Of a DNA stretch of 8,285 bases, positions 1 through 6,109 are shown piece by piece. The translations under genes and the position numbers were made by a program. Within the stretch, counting starts at the first letter, position 1, and each line of letters starts with the position of its first letter. The notes below the pieces were generated by a model. The model had not been told where the DNA came from. It searched no databases and was given only the letters and a program-made list of their open reading frames with translations. This DNA is from Roseovarius sp. (GTDB taxonomy: Bacteria; Pseudomonadota; Alphaproteobacteria; Rhodobacterales; Rhodobacteraceae). The stretch covers positions 1 through 8,285 of the forward strand of contig JALQUE010000014.1 in assembly GCA_023260815.1 (NCBI GenBank). Direction: 5' to 3'.

Positions 1-619
1 GCTCGGTGATCGTGGCATCCGTGTAGGCGGTCAGCGGTCGTGCCTCGACGATGGCGCGCAGATCCCGGTCCGACTGAAAGCTCAGCATCAGCTTGCCGAT
101 GGCCGTGCAATGCGAGGGCACCCGGCTGCCAGCGGCAAAGCGCAGGCCAAGCGGCCATTTGGATTCGACCCGGTCCAGATAGATCACCTCGGAACCTGAC
201 AGGATGCCATAGTTGCAGGTCTCGCCGGTTTCCGCGGCGATTTCCTGCAGGATCGAATGCCGCAGGGATCTGGGCGCGGATGTCACCAGCGCCCGTTGCG
301 ACAGGGTGATCAGGCGGGGGCCTTCGATGAACCCGTGATCGGCGGCGTCGCGTTCCAGAAACTCCATCTCCACCAGCATGTTCACAACGCGGTGCGTGGT
401 CGGCTTGGTCAGGCCGGTGATACGAATCATTTCGGAGATTGAAATCGGCCGTGCGCTGCGCGCGATCAGCTCCAGGATCATGAACGCCTTGCCGGTCACG
501 CCAAGCTCGGCCAGTTGGTCGCGCCGGGTCGACTCGATCCCGTCCTCGATCAGCGTGTCATCCAGATCTTCGGTGTGGAACAGGTTGACCACCGGCGCGC
601 GCTTTGACTCGTTCTTCAT
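1..619 (-). CDS. IclR-family transcriptional regulator (C-terminus cut by window edge)
   Basis: A one-component transcription factor of the IclR family, probably the local regulator of the divergent carboxylase/BKACE operon. 206 codons are visible without a stop, out of about 250-290 usual for the family; the end lies beyond position 1. The ATG at 619 is chosen because AAGGGTGA stands just upstream as a ribosome binding site. Residues about 40-95 form the winged helix-turn-helix, with the recognition helix in GLTKPTTHRVVNML (about 69-82). After a linker the effector-binding domain begins: GETCNYGIL, VIYLDRVES and PLGLRFAAGSRVPSHCTAIGKLMLS-like segments match the conserved family pattern of G-R-x-P-x-H-x-T-A-x-G-K. 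About 40 residues precede the HTH and include an acidic stretch (HTEDLDDTLIEDGIE), longer than in many family members. The effector cannot be read from the sequence. The family call is firm; the target operon is inferred from divergent placement. Confidence 0.93.
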   Translation of the reverse strand, partial: MKNESKRAPVVNLFHTEDLDDTLIEDGIESTRRDQLAELGVTGKAFMILELIARSARPISISEMIRITGLTKPTTHRVVNMLVEMEFLERDAADHGFIEGPRLITLSQRALVTSAPRSLRHSILQEIAAETGETCNYGILSGSEVIYLDRVESKWPLGLRFAAGSRVPSHCTAIGKLMLSFQSDRDLRAIVEARPLTAYTDATITE

Positions 620-646
620 AGTTCACCCTTGTTCTGTGCGATGGAG

Positions 647-661
647 GGCCGACATGCGGCC
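647..661. repeat. Short inverted repeat in the iclR leader
   Basis: GGCCG (647-651) and CGGCC (657-661) are perfect inverted arms around a 5-base centre. The repeat lies between the candidate iclR promoter and its start codon, so it could be an operator half-site pair or a small leader hairpin. With 5-bp GC-rich arms in a GC-rich genome, chance is a real alternative. Confidence 0.25.
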
Positions 662-676
662 TGTCCACCGATGAAT

Positions 677-705
677 ACTATGACCTCTTGCAGAACGGAA
701 ATCAA
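677..705 (-). promoter_or_regulatory. Candidate sigma70 promoter for the iclR-type gene
   Basis: Read on the minus strand, TTGATT (705-700) and CATAGT (682-677) are separated by 17 bases, a fair match to TTGACA-17-TATAAT (4/6 and 4/6). Transcription would begin near 670, leaving a leader of about 50 bases before the ATG at 619. Its elements interleave with the plus-strand promoter candidate at 688-717. Found by eye and not tested. Confidence 0.35.
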
Positions 706-717
706 TCATCCTATACT
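688..717 (+). promoter_or_regulatory. Candidate sigma70 promoter for the carboxylase/BKACE operon
   Basis: TTGCAG (688-693) and TATACT (712-717, 5/6 match to TATAAT) are 18 bases apart, in the most AT-rich part of the divergent spacer. The -35 match is modest, though CTTG-type -35 boxes are common in Alphaproteobacteria. Transcription would start around 724, giving a short leader before 763 or 793. The overlap with the opposite promoter suggests shared control by the adjacent IclR protein. Confidence 0.4.
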
Positions 718-762
718 TAATTTGAAACGATATGTGCTTTATTTCGAGACGGGGCACCAATC

Positions 763-2211
763 ATGATCCGGCAGCCGGTGGAAGAATACTCAATGAACCA
801 ACGCTCAAATTCGCATCCCCAAGCGGCAACCGGGCGCGGCTCGGGCCTGTCACGCGTGCTGATCGCCAATCGGGGCGAAATCGCCTTGCGGGCCGTTCGT
901 GTCTGCCGTGACAGGGGGCTGTCCTCGGTCGCCGTCTATTCCGAAGCCGATTCGGACGCGCCGCATGTCTGGGCCGCCGATCACAGCGTGTGCATCGGGC
1001 CTGCGGCGGCCAACAAAAGCTACCTGTCGCCCGCCTCTCTGGTGCATGTCGCCAAGATGACAGGCTGCGACGCGGTCTATCCCGGCTACGGCTTTTTGTC
1101 GGAAAACGCCGATTTCGCTGATCTTTGCGCGCAGAACGGTCTCAAATTCATTGGCCCTTCGGCTGAGGCGATCCGCACGATGGGCGACAAATCCCGTGCC
1201 CGCGAGGTGGCCGCCGGGCTGGGCGTGCCGGTTGTCCCCGGCTCTGATGGGGCCTTCACCGACCCCGCCGCCGCCGAGTCCGTGTCCGCCGATGTGGGCT
1301 TTCCGATGCTGCTCAAGGCGAAATCCGGCGGCGGTGGCCGGGGCATGCGGATCGTCCGCGATCCCGAAACCTTCCGCGCCCAGTTCCTTCAGGCCAGCCG
1401 CGAGGCCGAGGCCGCCTTCGGTGATGGCGGCGTCTATATCGAACGCTTCTTCGACGCGGTACGCCATATCGAAATCCAGGTGATGGGCGATGGGCGCGGC
1501 GGTGCCGTGGCCTTTGACGAACGCGATTGCAGCGTGCAGCGCCGCCACCAGAAACTGATCGAGGAATCGCCGTCCCCCGCCGTCGGCCCCGATCTGCGCG
1601 CCCGCCTGAAAGAGGCGGCGCTGAAACTGACCCAAGGCATCGCCTACGAAGGCGCCGGCACCATCGAATTCATCCTCGATGTAAACACCGGCGAGTTCTT
1701 CTTCATCGAAATGAACACCCGCATTCAGGTGGAACACACCGTCACCGAAATGCGCATCGGCCATGACCTGATCGGGATGCAGCTTGATATCGCGGGCGGT
1801 GCGCCGCTTGATCCCGCGCTTGCCGACCATGTGGGGCGCGGCCACGCGATCGAATTCCGCATCAACGCAGAAGACTGGAAAAACGGGTTCATGCCGTCAC
1901 CCGGCCGGCTGAACGAATGGCTGGTCCCGCAAGGCGAGGGCATCCGCCTTGATACCGCCGTGTATCGCGGCCAGCGGATATCGCCTTTTTACGACTCGAT
2001 GATCGCCAAGCTGATCGTCTGGGGCGACACCCGCGACGCGGCGCTCGCGCGGTCCCGCGCCGTGCTGGATGGCTGCCGCGTCGAAGGGGTCGAAACCACG
2101 ATCGGCTTTCATCGCGGGCTGATCGACCACGAGGATTTTTTGCAAGACCGTGTGCATACAAGGTGGATCGAGAACGATATGTCACTCGACTCTCTGGGGG
2201 AAAGATCATGA
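763..2211 (+). CDS. Biotin carboxylase subunit (AccC/PycA type)
   Basis: ATP-dependent carboxylation of biotin on a carrier protein, the first half-reaction of a biotin-dependent carboxylase; cytoplasmic. 482 residues from 763, against about 450 for AccC. The core begins at about residue 29 (RVLIANRGEIALR). Numbering from 763, visible elements are MGDK with K143, the ATP-grasp glycine loop KAKSGGGGRGMR (185-196), RHIEIQV with H235/E237, RRHQK with catalytic K264, E302, EMNTRIQVEH (316-325), and R366 in FRINAED. All match E. coli AccC catalytic positions (K116, K159, H209, K238, E276, E288, R292, E296, R338). EHTVTE at 324-329 has Thr where AccC has Pro, as in pyruvate carboxylases. The start is uncertain: the ATG at 793 has a better ribosome binding site (GGTGGAAG, 8 bases upstream) and would give 472 residues. 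The stop overlaps the next start (ATGA), so translation is probably coupled. No biotinyl domain is present. The carboxylated end substrate depends on the partner subunit. Confidence 0.95.
   Translation: MIRQPVEEYSMNQRSNSHPQAATGRGSGLSRVLIANRGEIALRAVRVCRDRGLSSVAVYSEADSDAPHVWAADHSVCIGPAAANKSYLSPASLVHVAKMTGCDAVYPGYGFLSENADFADLCAQNGLKFIGPSAEAIRTMGDKSRAREVAAGLGVPVVPGSDGAFTDPAAAESVSADVGFPMLLKAKSGGGGRGMRIVRDPETFRAQFLQASREAEAAFGDGGVYIERFFDAVRHIEIQVMGDGRGGAVAFDERDCSVQRRHQKLIEESPSPAVGPDLRARLKEAALKLTQGIAYEGAGTIEFILDVNTGEFFFIEMNTRIQVEHTVTEMRIGHDLIGMQLDIAGGAPLDPALADHVGRGHAIEFRINAEDWKNGFMPSPGRLNEWLVPQGEGIRLDTAVYRGQRISPFYDSMIAKLIVWGDTRDAALARSRAVLDGCRVEGVETTIGFHRGLIDHEDFLQDRVHTRWIENDMSLDSLGERS
777..784 (+). 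promoter_or_regulatory. Ribosome binding site favouring the start at 793
   Basis: GGTGGAAG lies 8 bases before the in-frame ATG at 793. The upstream ATG at 763 is preceded only by a GGGG run with less ideal context. The conserved biotin carboxylase core starts well after both, so homology does not decide between them, and the better Shine-Dalgarno match suggests 793. Confidence 0.45.
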
Positions 2212-3656
2212 GCCGCGACATCAAATTCATCGACGTCACCTTGCGCGACGCGCATCAGTGCCTCTGGGCCACGCGCATGACCACCGGCATGATGAAGGAC
2301 ATCGCGCCGTTTCTGGATCGTGCCGGCTTCGAGGCGATCGATCTGGTCGGCGGCGCCGTGTTCGACGTCTGCGTCCGCTTCCTGCGCGAAGACCCTTGGG
2401 AACGGATGCGCATCCTCAACACATGGATCACCGAGACACCGCTGATCATCCACACCCGAGGCCAGAGCCTTTTCACCTTCGAATTCTTCCCCGACGACAT
2501 CGTGGAACTGGCCGCCGAGCGTTTTGCCGCCAACGGGATGCGCTATCATACGCCCTATGATCCCCTGAACGATATCCGCAACCTCAGGATTCCCGTGCAG
2601 GCCGCGCGCAATCTGGGCATCCATACCGTGCCCGGACTGGTCTATACCTACAGCCCCGTTCACACCGACGACTATTACCGCAAGAAGGCGCTGGAACTGG
2701 TCGAGATCGGCGTGGACGGCATCTTCATCAAGGATCCAAGCGGGCTTCTGACGCCCGAACGCGTGGCCACACTGGTGCCCGCGATCAAATCCGCCATCGG
2801 CGATCTGCCTCTGCAACTGCATTCGCACTGCCTGTCGGGCCTGTCGCCCTATGTGGCGCTGCAGGCGGTCGAACACGGCATCGACGTGCTGCACACCGCC
2901 ACCTCCACGCTGGCGCATGGCGCCTCGCACCCGCCCACCGAACGGGTGGTGGAAAACCTCCGCCGTCGCGGCCATTCCGCCGCGCTCGACCTCGAAGCGA
3001 TCCGCGAAGTGGCGGAACGTCTGGACTATATCGCCAAGGTCGAAGGCAAACCCACAGGCCAGCCGCTCGATTATGACGAGTTCCATTTCCATCATCAGGT
3101 CGCAGGCGGCATGATCTCGAACCTGCGGGTGCAGCTTGAAACCGTGGGCCTTGCCGACCGCATCACCGAAATCCTCGAAGAGGCGGGCCGCGTGCGCGCC
3201 GATCTGGGCTATCCCATCGTGGTCAGCCCCTTTGCGCAATACATCGTCACACAGGCCGTTCTGAACGTCACCTCGATGGACAAGGGCGGTCAGCGTTATG
3301 ACAGCGTGCCCGATGAAATCCGCCTCTATGCGCGCGGCGGCTATGGCGAGATCGCGGGCCAGATCGATGCCAACCTCTATGACAAGCTGACCGGCGGAAA
3401 AGAGATCATCACCGAACGCGCCGGCGCCCTGATCGACCCGGCCATCGGGCGTCTGCGCAAGTCACGCGGGCCCTTCGCCTCGGATGATGATCTGCTGCTC
3501 GCGGCCTTCTATGACGACACGCAATACAAGGCATTGAAACAGGCCGGCCCGATCGACACCGAGTATCGGCTGGCCGGCACGCCGCTTTTGACCCTGCTCA
3601 AGGAAGTCGCCAAGCGCGACGACATCAAGAGCTTCCATCTCAGTGTCAAACCGTAA
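2208..3656 (+). CDS. Carboxyltransferase subunit, pyruvate carboxylase B / transcarboxylase 5S type, no biotin domain
   Basis: Second half-reaction of a biotin-dependent carboxylase or transcarboxylase: moves the carboxyl group between carboxybiotin and an oxo acid or ketone. 482 residues. The ATG at 2208 overlaps the previous stop (ATGA), follows GGGGGAAAG and fits the family's start. Residues about 5-270 are the HMGL-like TIM barrel: DVTLRDAHQ with metal ligand D14, FLREDPWER (58-66), IKDPSGLL with K175 at the usual carbamylated lysine, and HSH with H205/H207 as metal ligands. Residues about 285-482 are the conserved C-terminal carboxylase domain (HHQVAGGMISNL; SPFAQYIVTQAVLNV). The protein ends at LSVKP with no biotinyl domain or MKM motif, unlike many OadA and PycB proteins. 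Pocket segments differ from what I recall of pyruvate enzymes: HCLSG after the first His, IKDPSG for IKDMAG, and TRGQSLFTFEFF for LRGxNxxGYxxY. Family membership is secure. Pyruvate as substrate is possible but not shown, and the partner is surely the upstream biotin carboxylase. Confidence 0.92.
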   Translation: MSRDIKFIDVTLRDAHQCLWATRMTTGMMKDIAPFLDRAGFEAIDLVGGAVFDVCVRFLREDPWERMRILNTWITETPLIIHTRGQSLFTFEFFPDDIVELAAERFAANGMRYHTPYDPLNDIRNLRIPVQAARNLGIHTVPGLVYTYSPVHTDDYYRKKALELVEIGVDGIFIKDPSGLLTPERVATLVPAIKSAIGDLPLQLHSHCLSGLSPYVALQAVEHGIDVLHTATSTLAHGASHPPTERVVENLRRRGHSAALDLEAIREVAERLDYIAKVEGKPTGQPLDYDEFHFHHQVAGGMISNLRVQLETVGLADRITEILEEAGRVRADLGYPIVVSPFAQYIVTQAVLNVTSMDKGGQRYDSVPDEIRLYARGGYGEIAGQIDANLYDKLTGGKEIITERAGALIDPAIGRLRKSRGPFASDDDLLLAAFYDDTQYKALKQAGPIDTEYRLAGTPLLTLLKEVAKRDDIKSFHLSVKP

Positions 3657-3698
3657 TCCGCGCATCCGCGACACCGGGCAAAGACCACAGGACAGACC

Positions 3699-4529
3699 AT
3701 GACAACACCCTGCATCATCACCACCGCGATCACCGGTGCGATCCCGCGCACCTCCGATTGTCCCGGCCTTCCGGTCGAACCCTCGCAACAGATCGAATCC
3801 ACGCATCAGGCCTATGAGGCCGGATCGGCGCTGGTCCATATCCATGTGCGCAACGATGACGAAAGCCCCAGCTCCGACCCCGACAAGTTCGCCCTGGTGC
3901 AGGAGGGCGTTCTGAAACACTGCCCCGGCATGATCATCCAGTTTTCCACCGGCGGGCGGGGGCGCGATCAGAACGCGCGCGGCGCGGCTCTGGAACATGG
4001 CCCCGACATGGCGTCGCTGACCACGGGGTCGGTCAACTTTCCCAAGCAGATCTACGAAAACCCGCCCGAGTTCATCGACGCTCTGGCCCGACGGATGCAG
4101 ACCTATGCCGTGAAGCCCGAGATCGAGGTGTTCGACGCGGCCATGCTCTACAACACCGCCACGCTTATCAAGCGCGGCCTCATTGACGCCCCGGCCCATG
4201 TGCAATTCGTCATGGGCATCCCCAACGCCATGCCCGCGCGGCGCCCCTTGCTCGAATTCCTGATTTCCGAGTTGCACGCGGTTCTGCCCGGCGCCACGTG
4301 GGGGGCCGCAGGTATTGGCCGCCACCAGTTTGAGGTCAATAAATGGTGCCTCGAGTTGGGTGGGCATTGCCGCACCGGGCTTGAGGACAACATCAAGTAT
4401 GACAAGACCCGCGTCGCCACCAGCAACGCCGAACTGGTGCAGAAGATCGTCGATATCGCGGGCGCGTATGATCGCCGTCCCGCCACCCCGTCCGAGGCCC
4501 GCCAGATCCTGAGCCTGCGTCCCGCCTGA
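3699..4529 (+). CDS. Beta-keto acid cleavage enzyme (BKACE / 3-keto-5-aminohexanoate cleavage family, DUF849)
   Basis: Zn-dependent enzyme family that converts a beta-keto acid plus acetyl-CoA into an acyl-CoA plus acetoacetate; cytoplasmic. 276 residues, normal for the family, which includes Kce of lysine fermentation and the dehydrocarnitine-cleaving enzyme. The ATG at 3699 has AGGA six bases upstream. Motifs in order: TTAITGAIPR (8-17), VHIHVRND with zinc ligands H47 and H49, IIQFSTGG (79-86), PEIEVFDAAM (140-149), QFVMGIP (169-175), ATWGAAGIGR (199-208), GGHCRTGLEDNI (221-232) with zinc ligand E229, and the closing RPATPSEARQIL. Residue 15 is Ile where Kce has Glu14, so an aminated substrate like that of Kce is less likely. 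The gene lies 42 bases after the carboxyltransferase in the same direction and ends at a terminator, so it is the last gene of the operon. The substrate is unknown; a beta-keto acid made by the upstream carboxylase is an inference. Confidence 0.93.
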   Translation: MTTPCIITTAITGAIPRTSDCPGLPVEPSQQIESTHQAYEAGSALVHIHVRNDDESPSSDPDKFALVQEGVLKHCPGMIIQFSTGGRGRDQNARGAALEHGPDMASLTTGSVNFPKQIYENPPEFIDALARRMQTYAVKPEIEVFDAAMLYNTATLIKRGLIDAPAHVQFVMGIPNAMPARRPLLEFLISELHAVLPGATWGAAGIGRHQFEVNKWCLELGGHCRTGLEDNIKYDKTRVATSNAELVQKIVDIAGAYDRRPATPSEARQILSLRPA

Positions 4530-4548
4530 GGCGCTGTGTGCTCGGGCC

Positions 4549-4585
4549 ATGCGCCCCGCCGGATATCGGGCGGGGCGCATTTGTT
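4549..4585 (+). terminator. Hairpin terminator between convergent operons
   Basis: A perfect 12-bp GC-rich stem (4549-4560 with 4569-4580) closes an 8-base loop and is followed by TTGTTT at 4581-4586. It starts 20 bases after the BKACE stop, a good intrinsic terminator for the plus strand. Eight bases separate it from the matB stop on the other strand, so it may end that transcript too. That side has no T run after the stem, so its minus-strand activity is less certain. Confidence 0.8.
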
Positions 4586-4588
4586 TGC

Positions 4589-6106
4589 TCAGGCCGTCGC
4601 GAACATCTCCTTGAAATCCTCGCGCAGCACGTTCTTTTGCACCTTGCCCATGGTGTTGCGGGGCAGGGCGTCCATCACCACCAGTCTACGGGGATGCTTG
4701 AAGCGCGCCAGCGATTGCTTGGCCGCTTCCATGATGGCATCCAGATCGGGCTGTTCGTCCTTTTCGGGCACGATCACCCCCAGCACGGTTTCCCCGAAAT
4801 CGGGATGCGGCACCCCCACCACGGCGCTTTCCAGCACGCCGGGCTGTTCGTCCAGCAATAGCTCGATTTCCTTGGGATAGATGTTGTACCCGCCCGAGAT
4901 GATCAGATCCTTGTTGCGCCCGACGATGTGAATATAGCCGTCCTCGTCGATCTTCCCCAGATCGCCGGTGATGAAGAAGCCATCCTCGCGCAGCTCGGCG
5001 GCGGTCTTTTCGGGCATCTGCCAATAGCCCTTGAACACGTTCGGGCCGCGCACTTCGATCTGGCCGATCTCGCCATCGGGCAGGGTCTTGCCGGTGTCGG
5101 GATCGGTGATCTTCAATTCCACCCCGGGCAGGGCAAAGCCTACCGTGCCGGCGCGCCGCTCCCCGTCATAGGGGTTCGAGGTGTTCATGTTGGTTTCCGT
5201 CATCCCATAGCGTTCAAGGATGCGGTGGCCGGTGCGCTCTTCGAACTGCACATGGGTTTCCGCCAGCAACGGCGCCGACCCCGAGATGAACAGCCGCATG
5301 TGCCGCACCAGATCGCCGTTGAATTGCGCATCCTCCAGAAGCCGGGTGTAGAAGGTCGGCACCCCCATCATCGACGTGGCTTTCGGCAGCCATGCGATCA
5401 CCTCCTCGGCGTCGAATTTCGGCAAGAAGATCATCTTGCCGCCGACCGACAGAATGATGTTGGTCGCCACGAACAGGCCATGCGTATGGAAGATCGGCAG
5501 CGCGTGCAGCAGCACGTCATCGCCGGTGAAACGCCAGTGATCCACCAGCACTTCGGTATTGGACAGCAGGTTCTCATGGGTCAGCATCGCCCCCTTCGAT
5601 CGCCCGGTCGTGCCCGAGGTATACAGAAATGCCGCCAGATCATCCTTGCCGCGCGCCACCGTGTCGAATGTCTCGGGCTGGTCTGCGGCCTGCTCCATCA
5701 GGCTGCCGCTGCCATCGGCGTTCAGCGTCGCCACCTGCGCCGACAGCCCTTCGGCCATGGGCGCGATCGCATCCGTCCTTGCCCCGTCGCACACGATCAG
5801 TTTGGCGCCGCTGTTCTCGATGAAATATGACAGCTCATCGACCGTATAGGCGGTGTTGAGCGGCAGAAAGATCAGTCCGGCCTGCACACAGGCCGCATAA
5901 AGCGCCAGCGCCTGCGGGGATTTGGCGACCTGCGCCGCGACCCGGTCGCCCGGCTCCAGCCCCAGTGCGGTGATCGCGTTGGCGATCCGTGCGGCGGTGC
6001 CCAGAAACCCATCATAGCTGATCGTGCCGCCATCCGGCAGATGCAGGAAGGGTGCCGTGTTGCCGGCATGTTTTCCGAACAGGTTGTCATAAAGCGTGTT
6101 TGCCAT
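4589..6106 (-). CDS. matB: Malonyl-CoA synthetase MatB
   Basis: Adenylate-forming (ANL superfamily) enzyme: malonate + ATP + CoA gives malonyl-CoA + AMP + PPi; it may also accept methylmalonate. 505 residues, matching the roughly 500 of rhizobial and Rhodopseudomonas MatB. The ATP-binding P-loop is YTSGTTGRSKG (162-172). HALPIFHTHG (201-210), MGVPTFYTRLL (247-257) and HMRLFISGSAPLL (269-281) follow the remembered MatB sequence almost residue for residue, and their arginines lie in the segments that hold the malonate carboxylate. RYGMTETNMNTSNPYDG (299-315) is a MatB signature. The hinge region contains ITGDLGKID (379-387), and NTMGKVQKN (484-492) carries the catalytic lysine K488, the residue acetylated in R. 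palustris MatB. The ATG at 6106 lies 3 bases after the malonyl-CoA decarboxylase stop, so it is last in the operon and ends at the convergent hairpin. All key residues appear intact. Confidence 0.95.
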   Translation of the reverse strand: MANTLYDNLFGKHAGNTAPFLHLPDGGTISYDGFLGTAARIANAITALGLEPGDRVAAQVAKSPQALALYAACVQAGLIFLPLNTAYTVDELSYFIENSGAKLIVCDGARTDAIAPMAEGLSAQVATLNADGSGSLMEQAADQPETFDTVARGKDDLAAFLYTSGTTGRSKGAMLTHENLLSNTEVLVDHWRFTGDDVLLHALPIFHTHGLFVATNIILSVGGKMIFLPKFDAEEVIAWLPKATSMMGVPTFYTRLLEDAQFNGDLVRHMRLFISGSAPLLAETHVQFEERTGHRILERYGMTETNMNTSNPYDGERRAGTVGFALPGVELKITDPDTGKTLPDGEIGQIEVRGPNVFKGYWQMPEKTAAELREDGFFITGDLGKIDEDGYIHIVGRNKDLIISGGYNIYPKEIELLLDEQPGVLESAVVGVPHPDFGETVLGVIVPEKDEQPDLDAIMEAAKQSLARFKHPRRLVVMDALPRNTMGKVQKNVLREDFKEMFATA

Positions 6107-6109
6107 GGC

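Noticed and set aside
850..1845. 331-codon open frame on the minus strand inside the biotin carboxylase gene
   Set aside because: Antisense shadow of a strongly conserved gene; low-complexity composition and no recognisable domain, as is common in GC-rich DNA.
2163..2207. Upstream in-frame start for the carboxyltransferase
   Set aside because: It would add 15 residues inside the coding end of the biotin carboxylase; family homology begins at 2208, which has a GGGGGAAAG site and an ATGA junction.
2286..2300. GMMKD in the carboxyltransferase as a possible biotin attachment site
   Set aside because: It lies in the N-terminal barrel, lacks the MKM pattern and the surrounding hairpin fold of biotinyl domains.
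2109..3239. 376-codon open frame on the minus strand inside the carboxyltransferase gene
   Set aside because: Fully antisense to a well-supported gene; His/Asp/Gly-rich composition mirrors the codons of the real frame and shows no family motif.
3656..3668. Small CGCG-CATC-CGCG hairpin between carboxyltransferase and BKACE
   Set aside because: Only a 4-bp stem with no T run; likely chance, and the short gap with a good ribosome binding site supports one operon.
3462..4580. 372-codon minus-strand open frame across the BKACE gene
   Set aside because: Antisense shadow spanning the intergenic gap and terminator; no motif, and the opposite frame is an intact BKACE.
4928..5830. 300-codon plus-strand open frame inside matB
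   Set aside because: Antisense to MatB, which has all its catalytic motifs; the shadow has no domain signature.
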